A stretch of DNA of 64,000 nucleotides from Staphylococcus saprophyticus subsp. saprophyticus ATCC 15305 = NCTC 7292 (GCF_000010125.1 NC_007350.1:1302001-1366000); one strand, 5' to 3'; positions 42,157-51,340 are shown, counted from the first letter of the stretch. Numbers and translations are program-made. Notes: generated by a model from the sequence alone, not told the origin.

Positions 42157-43062
42157 TTGAATACAGAATTTAAAAAAGGCTTTTTCTTTGCGTTCGGAGC
42201 ATATATTCTTTGGGGTATACTCCCTATATATTGGGAATTAATTAGTGATATTGGTGCATTTGAAATATTAGCATTTAGAATTGTATTATCGATGGTGTTT
42301 ATGTTATTCATCTTAATCATAACGAAAAATATGGCTCCATTTAAACGGGATATTAAACAACTTTTTACAAATCCTATCCAACTTATTGCTATCATTGCAG
42401 CGGGTTATGTTATTACAATAAATTGGGGTACTTTTATATGGGCCGTTACAAATGGACATGTACTTCAGTCAAGTTTAGGTTATTATATCAATCCACTGGT
42501 CAGTATTTTGTTGGCGCTTATATTTTTAAAAGAACGTTTTAATAAGCTTGAATGGATAGCCATAGGCCTAGCGGTTATCGGAGTACTCTATATGACGTTG
42601 AAAATGGGCGTCTTCCCAGGCATTTCATTGTTACTTGCAGGTTCTTTTGGTGTCTATGGATTAATTAAAAAAATAGTCCCTATCGATGCAATAAGTAGCA
42701 TTACAATTGAATGTATTGTTACTGCTCCCGCTGGATTCATTTATTTATGGTATATTTGGCAAAATGGTGGTTTATCTTTTGGGATGAATAGTTCTTCATT
42801 TTGGTTAATCTTTTCAGGTGCGGTTACAGCTGTACCACTTATTTTGTTCTCGGCAGGTGCAAGACGTATTCCTTTATCTTTAACTGGTTTTATTCAGTAC
42901 ATAGGACCAACTTTAATGTTTATACTAGGAATATTTTTATTCAAAGAACCATTTGATATTGATCAATTAATCACATTTGTATTTATATGGATTGGTATTA
43001 TTATATATAGTATTTCTCAATATTTTAAAATTAAGAAAGATAAAAATCCGATCATTCATTAG
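42157..43062 (+). CDS. rarD: EamA-family permease RarD
   Basis: Ten-helix drug/metabolite-superfamily transporter of 301 aa, of unknown substrate. I chose the TTG at 42157 (NTEFKKGFFFAFGAYILWG), preceded at 6 bases by AGCGGTG. The in-frame GTG at 42124 has no such site. RarD hallmarks are the N-terminal GFFFAFGAYILWGILPIYW and YYINPLVSILLALIFLKER. It lies 39 bases after the methyltransferase gene, possibly in the same transcript. Confidence 0.9.
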   Translation: MNTEFKKGFFFAFGAYILWGILPIYWELISDIGAFEILAFRIVLSMVFMLFILIITKNMAPFKRDIKQLFTNPIQLIAIIAAGYVITINWGTFIWAVTNGHVLQSSLGYYINPLVSILLALIFLKERFNKLEWIAIGLAVIGVLYMTLKMGVFPGISLLLAGSFGVYGLIKKIVPIDAISSITIECIVTAPAGFIYLWYIWQNGGLSFGMNSSSFWLIFSGAVTAVPLILFSAGARRIPLSLTGFIQYIGPTLMFILGIFLFKEPFDIDQLITFVFIWIGIIIYSISQYFKIKKDKNPIIH

Positions 43063-43069
43063 CCTTACT

Positions 43070-43109
43070 AAAAGTCTCTGTTCGTCGTTGCGAATAAGAG
43101 GCTTTTTTA
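43070..43109 (+). terminator. rarD terminator
   Basis: AAAAGTCTCTGTTCG and CGAATAAGAGGCTTTT form a stem with a few mispairs and wobbles around a 6-nt loop, followed by further T. Confidence 0.8.
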
Positions 43110-43278
43110 ATACCTTAAAATCTAAGCGTATACAATCGAATTCATTGATTACGTTTAAGTAGTTAGAAATAGGATAACTATAATATTGTGAGTACTATGA
43201 AGTGTCATTAAACAGAAAATGTGAACTTTCAAGCATTTATAATTATAATATAAACGAACCTAAAAATATCTTATAAAC

Positions 43279-43295
43279 GATATGGACAACATATC
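43279..43295. promoter_or_regulatory. GATATG-GACAA-CATATC operator candidate
   Basis: A perfect 6-5-6 inverted repeat lies 33 bases upstream of the SDR-like gene, where a repressor could block transcription. No regulator gene is adjacent. Confidence 0.35.
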
Positions 43296-43327
43296 TCGTA
43301 TTACAATAAAAGAAATGGAGTGATTAA

Positions 43328-43963
43328 ATGACTAAAGTATTAATATTGGGCGCTAATGGTGCTGTTTCTAAAGCGGCGATCAATTCATTTTTAGAAAACA
43401 CTTCCTATACTTTGCGCTTATTTTTAAGAGATGCAAATCGATTACCTGATTACGCTTCTGATCGTATACGCGTTAGAGAAGGTGACGCAACAAATTTTGA
43501 AGATGTAAATCGTGCTATGGAAGACGTTGATATCGTTTTAGCTTCGTTATCTGGTGAATTAGATAAAGAAGCACAGACCATTGTAGATGCAATGAATGCG
43601 AATAATGTCAAAAGACTTATTTTCGTTACTTCCATTGGTATATATAATGAAGTACCAGGGAATTTCGGATTATGGGTACAAGATCAAATTAGTGATTATT
43701 TAGTAATTTATAGAAAAGCAGCCGATATCATTGAACAAACTGATTTAGATTACACTATTTTTAGACCTGCCTGGTTAACACATACGAACGAAATCGATTA
43801 TGAAATCACCAAAAAAGATGAACCTTTTAAAGGGACAGAAGTTTCTAGAAAGAGTGTGGCAGCCATTGCAGTACAAATTGCTAAAGATCCAGCCCTTTAT
43901 TCAAGAGATAATATAGGGATTAATAAACCCAATACTGATTTTGACAAACCTAGATGGAAGTAG
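43328..43963 (+). CDS. NAD(P)-binding atypical SDR protein
   Basis: The 211-aa Rossmann protein is of the NAD(P)H-binding type (PF13460, YwnB-like). The nucleotide loop is LILGANGAVSKAAINSFL. RVREGDATNFEDVNRAM and VKRLIFVTSIGIYNE are the usual second and fourth strands. DYTIFRPAWLTH resembles the substrate-facing end of NmrA/SDR-like reductases. It lacks the YxxxK catalytic pair in clear form, so redox activity is uncertain. It is monocistronic, with a dyad upstream and a terminator downstream. It belongs to the variable pocket between rarD and the dynamin gene. Confidence 0.8.
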   Translation: MTKVLILGANGAVSKAAINSFLENTSYTLRLFLRDANRLPDYASDRIRVREGDATNFEDVNRAMEDVDIVLASLSGELDKEAQTIVDAMNANNVKRLIFVTSIGIYNEVPGNFGLWVQDQISDYLVIYRKAADIIEQTDLDYTIFRPAWLTHTNEIDYEITKKDEPFKGTEVSRKSVAAIAVQIAKDPALYSRDNIGINKPNTDFDKPRWK

Positions 43964-44038
43964 AATAAGTCAATTTTAAAATAATTATGATTCAAGCTAA
44001 AGCACATGCATAATTACTAATAACTTAATAAATTGATA

Positions 44039-44077
44039 AAAAAGACTGAGACATAAATTAATGTTTCAGTTTTTTTA
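44039..44077 (+). terminator. Terminator after the SDR-like gene
   Basis: AAAAGACTGAGACAT and ATGTTTCAGTTTTTT form a stem of about 10-11 bp with one wobble pair and a T-run. The core is related to the hairpins at 9186 and 50106. Confidence 0.85.
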
Positions 44078-44122
44078 TGTTTAAACCATCCTTAGCGCAT
44101 GATTATAATTTTAAATATTAAC

Positions 44123-44281
44123 TTATTGAAGTCGTAGCATTTTCACTGCTACTTCAACATCTTTAAATTCACTAATTTGTCGAATTCCATGCAAGTCCAT
44201 ATTATTGCAACGACAGAGCGCATGAATACACATAATTTTATATATAGCGTTTTCAAGGTCGAATAATACACTTGTAGTCAT
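44123..44281 (-). CDS. Orphan small ORF (doubtful)
   Basis: A 52-codon frame starts at the ATG at 44281 (MTTSVLFDLENAIYKI) and ends VEVAVKMLRLQ. A longer start at 44317 is also open. Codon choice and composition look protein-like, with three Cys in CIHALCRCNN. No Shine-Dalgarno precedes either ATG. I do not recognise the family. It may be a degraded remnant, or a coincidence in a 392-base gap. It is recorded because it is not a shadow of another gene. Confidence 0.3.
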   Translation of the reverse strand: MTTSVLFDLENAIYKIMCIHALCRCNNMDLHGIRQISEFKDVEVAVKMLRLQ

Positions 44282-44296
44282 GGTTTTTTGGAGTAT

Positions 44297-44319
44297 TATA
44301 ATTATTGTATTGTACAATA
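44297..44319. promoter_or_regulatory. -10 box plus TATTGTACAATA palindrome
   Basis: TATAAT (44297-44302) is followed at once by the perfect 12-bp palindrome TATTGTACAATA (44308-44319), 37 bases before the amidase start. The likely start site would fall inside the palindrome. A weak -35 (TTGTAG, 44272-44277) lies 19 bases up. It could be an operator for the amidase gene, or shared with the orphan ORF. Confidence 0.4.
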
Positions 44320-44355
44320 TTTTTTATTTAAAAAAATCGAAAGGAGTTTTATTCT

Positions 44356-45123
44356 ATGTTAAAAATATTTTTGCTGTTTGTCTCCCTAATTTTAACGTCA
44401 GTTATTTTCGCTCCTACTACTTATGCCACAAATCCGTTAATAAATTTTAATGAGTCTCATTCTGCTGTGATGACACAAACTACTAAAATAAATGATACAT
44501 TACTAAATGCGAATCAGCCTTCCCAAAATAAAGATACTTCAACACTTATTAATTACCCCGATGTCAATCAATATATAATTCAAAATAATATAAATCACTC
44601 AAACGTGATAAAGGACAGTAGAATGAATACACTTCCTAAATTGCCATATAAATATGGTACTTATAAAGGTGTTGTCATTCATGAAGTAGGCGAAGATAAT
44701 CGAACGCTACAACAATGGGTTGATCGGATGTATGACACATATAACACTGCCTTTGTACATGCATTTGTAGATAACAAAGAAATTCATCTTACCGCACCAT
44801 CTGAATACTACGTTTGGGGTGCAGGCAAAGCGACTAATCCATATTTTTATCAGATAGAGGTTGTGCGTGCTTATACATTTGACGACTTTGCAAGATCAGT
44901 AAATAATCAAGCGTGGCTTGCTGCATATATGTTAAAACAAAATGGTTTGACCCCTAGCTTTGCAGATAAGAATAAGGGGATAGGTACAATCATTAGTCAT
45001 AATGCAGTAAGACAGTATTGGGGAGGTACGACACATGTTGATACTATCGCTTATTATGGAAAATGGGGATATGATATGCAACAATTTTTCAAACTAGTGA
45101 CCTATCATTATAATCATATGTAA
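44356..45123 (+). CDS. Secreted single-domain N-acetylmuramoyl-L-alanine amidase (Atl-type)
   Basis: Signal peptide with hydrophobic core ILTSVIFAP and a predicted cut after TTYA (residue 24). After a Ser/Asn-rich spacer, a zinc amidase domain (Amidase_2 fold) runs from about residue 93 to the end. LPKLPYKYGTYKGVVIHE matches the start of the staphylococcal Atl AmiA domain. Zinc and catalytic candidates are His109, His215 and Asp229, plus Glu168 and His227, with spacing like AmiA. No GW repeats, LysM, SH3b or LPxTG follow, so it ends without any wall-binding module. 255 aa; the ATG follows AAAGGAG. Confidence 0.88.
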   Translation: MLKIFLLFVSLILTSVIFAPTTYATNPLINFNESHSAVMTQTTKINDTLLNANQPSQNKDTSTLINYPDVNQYIIQNNINHSNVIKDSRMNTLPKLPYKYGTYKGVVIHEVGEDNRTLQQWVDRMYDTYNTAFVHAFVDNKEIHLTAPSEYYVWGAGKATNPYFYQIEVVRAYTFDDFARSVNNQAWLAAYMLKQNGLTPSFADKNKGIGTIISHNAVRQYWGGTTHVDTIAYYGKWGYDMQQFFKLVTYHYNHM

Positions 45124-45570
45124 GTTATGCCTAGTCATTCATTTGCACTAAATTATTTCATAATAAAATACAGTGGATAATTAAGATACTTAAAAAAAGT
45201 GTTATTTATAGTTCAACAAAATAGCCTTTTCTTATATAGCTATAATATCCAATGTTAAAAGTGGGGTGCATAAACAAATGCCCCTGTTGTTTTGAGATGT
45301 AAAGTGAATATATTTAAAATATGGTGTAGTTAGCATGACAATAAATAATTTTGTAATGTCATAAATTGAATATGGTGCATAAAAATATAGACTGTCACTT
45401 TAAGTAATTATTTATTCAATGACTAATGCTAATTAACTTCAAAAAAGTTCTAAGTTGTTTGATAAAATTTGCAATGAAACAATTTAATTTCAAATACTTA
45501 CTTTAGACATGCAATCATTTGTTATACAATAAGGATTAATTACATATAAGTAATAAAGGGGATACGAAAG
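45124..45570 (+). other. Intergenic gap amidase to dynamin gene
   Basis: No ORF of quality is visible. A small hairpin, GGGGTGCAT and ATGCCCC (45263-45284), is followed by a partly T-rich stretch. It lies 140 bases after the amidase stop and may be a weak terminator. The region 45480-45560 is very AT-rich and should contain the dynamin promoter, but I cannot single one out. Confidence 0.4.
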
Positions 45571-48500
45571 ATGTCTAATACTGAGCAACTCGATATTTTA
45601 TATAAATTAAAAAAAGAAGTAGAAAAATCTAAAAACGATAGACTGGTTCACATTATCAATCAGGTTATTAAAAAGGTGTTTTTAGAACAATATACAGCGA
45701 CATTTGTTGGTCACTTCTCGGCTGGTAAATCCACATTAATCAATTTGTTATTAGAAGAAAGTATTTTACCAAGCTCACCTGTACCAACTACTAGTAATAC
45801 CGCAATTGTATCTGTTGCTGAACAACCTGGTATCATTGCTAATTTAAGCCATCAACAATACACAATCTTAAATAACTACGATGAAGTGAAACAAATGAAT
45901 CGCGAGAATTTCGATGTAGAATCTGTTGAAATTAAATTTCCATCAACTAAGTTTAATAAAGGCTTCACATTACAAGATACACCTGGGGTAGATTCAAATG
46001 TTGCAACGCACCAATCTAGCACTGAAGAATTTATGTATACAAGTAATATATTATTTTATACTGTAGATTATAATCACGTACAATCAGCATTAAACTTTCA
46101 GTTTATGAAACAACTTAATCAAGCAGGTGTACCAGTCGTATTTGTGATAAATCAGATAGATAAGCATAATGAAGAAGAAATTAGTTTCGAAACATTTAAG
46201 CGTCGTGTAGATAAATCCATCAATGAGTGGGAAATCGACCTAGATCAAACATTTTACGTTTCAAAATATGAACATGAGCATAATGAAATCACGTCACTTT
46301 CTAATTATTTAATAGAGAAAGATACGCATCGTGAATCTATAGCTGCTTTTGTAGAACACATTGTTAAATTTATTACTAACGAACAATTATCTTATGTACA
46401 ATATGAAATTCAGGATTTACTAGATAAGTTAGATATTAATGAAGCGGATTTTGATCAAGCTTATCTTAATTTCAAACAACATCAGGTAGTTAGTGAAGAA
46501 GCCAAACTGCTAAACAATCCTGAAGAATTATATGATTTTTTAAAGCAAAAGAGAAAAGCAATCATCGATAATGCTTATATCATGACGCATGACACAAGAG
46601 AAAAAATCAGAATATACTTAGAAAGTCGCACAAAAGATTTTAGTGTTGGCGGATTATTTAATAAAAAGAAAAAGACAGAAGAAGAACAACAACGACGATT
46701 AACTACAGTCTTAGAACACTTACAAGATAAAGTTAATCAAGAAATACGACAACCATTAAGAGAAGATATGTCATTTTTAACGAGATTCATCAATTCATCT
46801 GATATAAATGATGAGATTTTAAATCAACATTACACTATCCCTTCATCATTGATTAACGATTTATATCAAATGCAAATAACGATTAGTAATCAATATGTAT
46901 TAACTTTCTGCGACGATTTGATGAAAGCACTTAAACAACATATTGCTAAAGCATCAGATCCATTATTTAAAAAAGCTATAAGCCATGCGCAAGCTAATGA
47001 TATTGGTACAGAACAAGCAGATGATTACAATGATTATGAGAAGTTTATAGAAATGCGTAGCTTAAGAGAGTCATTAGAAACACAAAACTATATGCATTAC
47101 TATATTCACATGGACGATTCTCTTGATAAATTGATAGATAGAAAAGAAATTACTTTCACACCGAAAAACAACAAAACTAATCTAAAGAAACAAACAAAAT
47201 CTGATGTAAGTAAACAGCAGAAGCATTCCAATAATACTCAAAATATTAAAAATGCCTTGAATACCATAAAAGATGTGCCATTATTCGAACAAACAAAATC
47301 AGATATAGAAGAAACGCTTAAGAGATTAGATAAGAAAATAATAAAAATTGGTGTTTTTGGCACATTTAGTGCAGGTAAAAGTAGTTTAATCAATGCACTC
47401 TTAGGAGATGCATACTTAGTGAGTTCGCCCAACCCAACGACAGCTGCAATGACCGAATTAACTTATGGTCATGAAAGCCAAATCACATTAAAATCCTCTA
47501 AACAATTATTAGAAGAATTAAATCATGTGTTTCAAGTAGAAAATAAAACATTTAAAACAATTGAAGATTTTCTATCTAAAAACACGAATAAATTGAAAGC
47601 AACATTAGAGAAAAATAAGTTAGCTTTTGTGAACGCTGTTGAAAAGCATTACGATATGTACCAAGACATGCTCAAAGATGGGCAAACACATACGATTGCA
47701 CAAGATGAAATTAAAAAGTGGAGTGCAGAGGATGAATATGCAACGTTTGTTAATACAGTTCATCTAAATTTACCTTTAGAATGGTTGAAAGATAAAATTA
47801 TAGTAGATTCATTAGGTTTACATTCAAATAATCAGCGTCATACGAATGAGACAGAAAAAGTACTAACTTCTTCCGATTTAATACTCTATGTTAGTTATTT
47901 TAATCATTCATTTACGGAAAATGATAAACGTTTTATTGAACATATGAAAGAAATGAATCAATTGAACGAAAATCAGGCCTTTAAAATGATTGTCAATGCT
48001 ACTGATTTAGCAGAAACGGAAGAGGATTTAAATGCTGTTATTGAGTATGTCGGTGATGCTTTAAGTCAAGTCAATATGGATTCAGATATTTTTGCAGTAT
48101 CAAGTAGAGAAGCACTGAAATCAGGCAATGAGGGTATCAAACGCCTTCAAGACAGTATTCAGCACTTTACTCAAATCGAATCCAAAGATATCTTACAGCA
48201 ACAAATGTTAAATCAATTAAAAAATATTTCTGAAGCTTATGAGCAAATGATTGAAGAATTTAACAATAATAAAAAACAAATTGAACAAAGAAAACAAAAG
48301 CTACAAGAATATAAAAATTCTTCAATTTTCAACAATAATATATTACAAATTGCTGAACAACGCACATCAAATGAAGTAGAAGATCAACTATACCATTTAA
48401 ATGAACGATTAAAACTACAATTACAAGACGAGGTTAAATCTATTTACAATGGACAAATGACAAAAAATAGTAATTTTAATGATGAAAAACGTCAATCAAC

Positions 48501-49011
48501 CAAAATTTACTTAGATCAGATTCACCAACGTCTATATTTAGAACAGTCCCTTTTAGTAGAACGTATCAAGAAGTATTTTCATGAACAAGTACATGCAGAG
48601 ATTGCACCATTAAAACAAAAGCTTGAACAAGTACATGTATTTATACAACCTGAGTTTAGTCAAGAAATTATTGAACTTGATGACCCTTATTTAAAAATTG
48701 ATTTAGAAACCATGCTCAATGCTTTACCAAAAGGTTTAACTAAGAAAACGATTTTGCAACCTAAATCTCAAAGTGCGATTCAAGAACAAATCACACACGA
48801 AACCATAGCACTTTTAGCACCTTGTATTGCAAATTTAAAACAAGCAATGAGCGACATTGTCTCTACAATGGATTACAATGCTGAAACTAAATTCAAAACA
48901 TTAGAAAAAGAAGCGCATCATCAAATTCAAGAACTATTAGCATTTGAAATGGACGACGCTCTTATTAAACAATTACAAGAAACAAACGAAAAATTAAAAG
49001 CATTATTGTAA
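45571..49011 (+). CDS. dynA: Double-dynamin-family GTPase (DynA/YpbR-like)
   Basis: Very large bacterial dynamin of 1146 aa with two complete GTPase units in one chain. The first P-loop is FVGHFSAGKSTLINLL near residue 48, with G3 DTPGVDSN and G4 NQIDKH. The second is VFGTFSAGKSSLINALLG near residue 597, with G3 DSLGLHSN and an NATDLA-type G4. Long coiled-coil stalk regions follow each. A hydrophobic/paddle-like GLFNKKKK lies near residue 365. Bacillus DynA has this fused arrangement and helps membrane fusion, repair and phage tolerance. It lies 20 bases before the exonuclease gene, as in Bacillus ypbR-ypcP. Confidence 0.93.
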   Translation: MSNTEQLDILYKLKKEVEKSKNDRLVHIINQVIKKVFLEQYTATFVGHFSAGKSTLINLLLEESILPSSPVPTTSNTAIVSVAEQPGIIANLSHQQYTILNNYDEVKQMNRENFDVESVEIKFPSTKFNKGFTLQDTPGVDSNVATHQSSTEEFMYTSNILFYTVDYNHVQSALNFQFMKQLNQAGVPVVFVINQIDKHNEEEISFETFKRRVDKSINEWEIDLDQTFYVSKYEHEHNEITSLSNYLIEKDTHRESIAAFVEHIVKFITNEQLSYVQYEIQDLLDKLDINEADFDQAYLNFKQHQVVSEEAKLLNNPEELYDFLKQKRKAIIDNAYIMTHDTREKIRIYLESRTKDFSVGGLFNKKKKTEEEQQRRLTTVLEHLQDKVNQEIRQPLREDMSFLTRFINSSDINDEILNQHYTIPSSLINDLYQMQITISNQYVLTFCDDLMKALKQHIAKASDPLFKKAISHAQANDIGTEQADDYNDYEKFIEMRSLRESLETQNYMHYYIHMDDSLDKLIDRKEITFTPKNNKTNLKKQTKSDVSKQQKHSNNTQNIKNALNTIKDVPLFEQTKSDIEETLKRLDKKIIKIGVFGTFSAGKSSLINALLGDAYLVSSPNPTTAAMTELTYGHESQITLKSSKQLLEELNHVFQVENKTFKTIEDFLSKNTNKLKATLEKNKLAFVNAVEKHYDMYQDMLKDGQTHTIAQDEIKKWSAEDEYATFVNTVHLNLPLEWLKDKIIVDSLGLHSNNQRHTNETEKVLTSSDLILYVSYFNHSFTENDKRFIEHMKEMNQLNENQAFKMIVNATDLAETEEDLNAVIEYVGDALSQVNMDSDIFAVSSREALKSGNEGIKRLQDSIQHFTQIESKDILQQQMLNQLKNISEAYEQMIEEFNNNKKQIEQRKQKLQEYKNSSIFNNNILQIAEQRTSNEVEDQLYHLNERLKLQLQDEVKSIYNGQMTKNSNFNDEKRQSTKIYLDQIHQRLYLEQSLLVERIKKYFHEQVHAEIAPLKQKLEQVHVFIQPEFSQEIIELDDPYLKIDLETMLNALPKGLTKKTILQPKSQSAIQEQITHETIALLAPCIANLKQAMSDIVSTMDYNAETKFKTLEKEAHHQIQELLAFEMDDALIKQLQETNEKLKALL

Positions 49012-49031
49012 AAATAGAAAGAGGACACAAT

Positions 49032-49913
49032 ATGACCAAAAAAATATTACTAATAGACGGCATGGCTTTATTATTTCGCCACTTCTTTGCAACAAGTTTG
49101 CATAAACAATTTATGAGAAATTCATCAGGTATACCTACAAATGGTGTTCAAGGATTTGTTCGCCATGTGTTTACCGCTATCAATGAAATACAGCCTTCTC
49201 ATGTCGCAGTGTGCTGGGATATGGGTAAATCAACATTTAGAAATGATATGTTTGATGGATATAAACAAAATAGACCTGCACCACCAGAAGAACTGATTCC
49301 ACAATTTGACTATGTCAAAGAAGTTTCTAATCAATTTGGATTTGTAAATATTGGCGTTCAAAATTATGAAGCTGATGATGTTATCGGTACACTTGCACAA
49401 CAATATTCTGATCAAAATCAAGTTTATGTCGTAACAGGTGATAAAGATATTTTGCAATGTATTAATCCTAATGTAGAAATATGGCTAACTAAAAAAGGCT
49501 TTAATATTTATAACCGCTATACTTTAGATCGTTTTCAAAGTGAATACGGGTTGAATCCTTTACAGTTAATCGATGTCAAAGCATTTATGGGAGACACAGC
49601 TGATGGTTATCCAGGTGTGAAAGGGATTGGTGAAAAAACAGCAATTAAACTCATTCAAAATCACGGGTCTGTAGAATCTGTTTTAAATGCATTAGACCAA
49701 TTAACACCAGGTCAAAGAACTAAAATCGAAGCTAATATCGATAACCTTAAATTGTCAAAAACATTAGCAGAAATTCATACCAAAGTGCCTTTAAATACAG
49801 TCGATTTGCTGGATAAGATGCAATTTGGAACAGAACTTACTAAAATTCTTAATATATGTAAAGAACATGAGTTGTATGTTTCTGGTAAATATCTATCCAC
49901 ACATTTCAGTTAA
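49032..49913 (+). CDS. ypcP: 5'-3' exonuclease (YpcP/XnI-like)
   Basis: Stand-alone relative of the DNA polymerase I 5'-nuclease domain, 293 aa. Metal-binding acidic residues appear in LLIDGMALLFRHFF, YEADDVIGTLA, VTGDKDILQ and MGDTADGYPGVKGIGEKTA; the last also holds the helix-3-turn-helix. It probably removes RNA primers or flaps as a partial backup for PolA. The ATG at 49032 follows AAAGAGGA. It is co-directional with dynA (20-base gap). Confidence 0.94.
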   Translation: MTKKILLIDGMALLFRHFFATSLHKQFMRNSSGIPTNGVQGFVRHVFTAINEIQPSHVAVCWDMGKSTFRNDMFDGYKQNRPAPPEELIPQFDYVKEVSNQFGFVNIGVQNYEADDVIGTLAQQYSDQNQVYVVTGDKDILQCINPNVEIWLTKKGFNIYNRYTLDRFQSEYGLNPLQLIDVKAFMGDTADGYPGVKGIGEKTAIKLIQNHGSVESVLNALDQLTPGQRTKIEANIDNLKLSKTLAEIHTKVPLNTVDLLDKMQFGTELTKILNICKEHELYVSGKYLSTHFS

Positions 49914-50105
49914 ATTCATAATTTAACTATCATAACAATGTGAATAATGTAGTAGGCAAGACACAGGAAAAGATTTTGATAGAAAATGTTTTTTTGCACC
50001 AAATGATTAAAGGTGGCTAATTTAAAAATTTACAAACCTAACTCATTTTTTTGAATCGACAAATAAGATGATAAAGTGCAGGATTATACAGTTATTTCTT
50101 TATTT

Positions 50106-50149
50106 AAAAACGAGACTGAGGCAACTATTAATGTCTCAGTCTCGTTTTT
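50106..50149. terminator. Bidirectional terminator between ypcP and the RNase HI-like gene
   Basis: AAAAACGAGACTGAG and CTCAGTCTCGTTTTT form a perfect 15-bp stem base with a further pair or two and T-runs on both strands. Confidence 0.92.
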
Positions 50150-50188
50150 CGATTCATAACCGCTTCTTTGTAGTAGCTTTAGATAGCG

Positions 50189-50596
50189 TTATGATTTTTT
50201 GTTATGTTTGGTTATTTGATATAAACTTTGTTTTGCATGATGATTCGCTTCTTTATTTTGGTTTCTCGGTACCCAACGAACAAAGAGTAATTCAAATTTT
50301 TGTTCTAATTTTATAATTTCATTATAGTAAGATTTGAATTTTTCATTTTTTACATTCCCTCTATTAAAACTATCTTCGATAAGTTTAGAATCCGTATATA
50401 CAAGGCCAGTTGTTATATTATGTGCTATAGCACATTCCAACGCGAACTGAAACGATGCCCATTCAGCACTATGGTTATCCATTTGACCCAATGATTTCGT
50501 GTAATGAAATCGTTCTTCTTCTGTGATAATGACAACTGCACTGGCACTTTCACCAGGGTTGCCAGCTGTTGCAGCATCAAAATAAATTTTCGCCAT
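50189..50596 (-). CDS. RNase HI-like protein with altered active site
   Basis: The 135-aa RNase H fold protein has the first Asp in YFDAATAGNPG, Glu in NHSAEWASF and Asp in VYTDSKLIEDS. The fourth carboxylate, normally Asp in an A-D-x-x-A context, reads NKEANHHAK with Asn. Such YpeP/YpdQ-type proteins in Firmicutes are suspected to have weak or no RNase H activity. The ATG at 50596 has an AAGGATGAT-type site. It is convergent with ypcP across a shared terminator. Confidence 0.85.
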   Translation of the reverse strand: MAKIYFDAATAGNPGESASAVVIITEEERFHYTKSLGQMDNHSAEWASFQFALECAIAHNITTGLVYTDSKLIEDSFNRGNVKNEKFKSYYNEIIKLEQKFELLFVRWVPRNQNKEANHHAKQSLYQITKHNKKS

Positions 50597-50758
50597 TCAT
50601 ATCATCCTTATAACTATATTTACATTTATACTACCAAACAAATGGTACTTGTTCTATATAAGTGAAACGATACTAATCGGATATTTAGACATTTTGACGT
50701 AAGATGATGTATAATAAATAACATACTATAAAGGTCGGAATTAAAGGAGGCTGTTATA

Positions 50759-51340
50759 TTGAAAAATATGTTCATCATACATGGTTACCAAGCTAGCACC
50801 GAAAATCATTGGTTTGAATGGTTAGCAACACAGATGAAATCCTATGATTATCATACTGAAATCGTATATTTACCAAATACTAATAACCCCGATTTAGATG
50901 CTTGGGACAGCGCAATTCAACATAGTTTAAATCATAAACTCGATAAGGATTCTATCATTGTTGCTCATAGCCTGGGTGTGGTTACTGTCTTAAATTATTT
51001 ATCAAAAGAAAAGGTATTTAGTAATATAAAAGGGCTGTTTTTAATTTCAGGTTTCAATGAACCTTTACACAATCTCCCTGAATTGAATCAATTTATCAAT
51101 CAAACACAAGTACAATTTGAAAATATTAATGCGCAACATATCATGACCATAGCTGGAGATAATGACCCAGTTGTCGACATAAATGCAACAAACCGATTAT
51201 CTCAACAATTAAATACAGAAACAGTCGAACTGCATCATAATGGACACTTCCAAGATTGCGATGGTTATCTTACTTTTGATTTTCTTAAAAATCAAATTGC
51301 TGCTATTTTAAATAATAAAAACTCTGAAATTGGCATTTAA
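50759..51340 (+). CDS. Alpha/beta hydrolase of the RBBP9/YdeN family
   Basis: Small serine hydrolase of 193 aa. The oxyanion start is MFIIHGYQASTENHWFEWL, the nucleophile elbow is IVAHSLGVVTVL, Asp is in AGDNDPVV and His is in HHNGHFQD. This is the RBBP9-like serine hydrolase family; the substrate is unknown. The start is a TTG at 50759, 8 bases after a strong AAAGGAGG. The coding end overlaps the terminator: the left arm encodes the last residues NSEIGI. Confidence 0.87.
   Translation: MKNMFIIHGYQASTENHWFEWLATQMKSYDYHTEIVYLPNTNNPDLDAWDSAIQHSLNHKLDKDSIIVAHSLGVVTVLNYLSKEKVFSNIKGLFLISGFNEPLHNLPELNQFINQTQVQFENINAQHIMTIAGDNDPVVDINATNRLSQQLNTETVELHHNGHFQDCDGYLTFDFLKNQIAAILNNKNSEIGI

Noticed and set aside
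42977..43162. 61-codon frame at the rarD 3' end
   Set aside because: Out of phase with rarD, passes through its terminator, no start signal.
50068..50316. 82-codon plus-strand frame
   Set aside because: Spans the bidirectional terminator at 50106-50149 and the antisense of the RNase HI-like gene.
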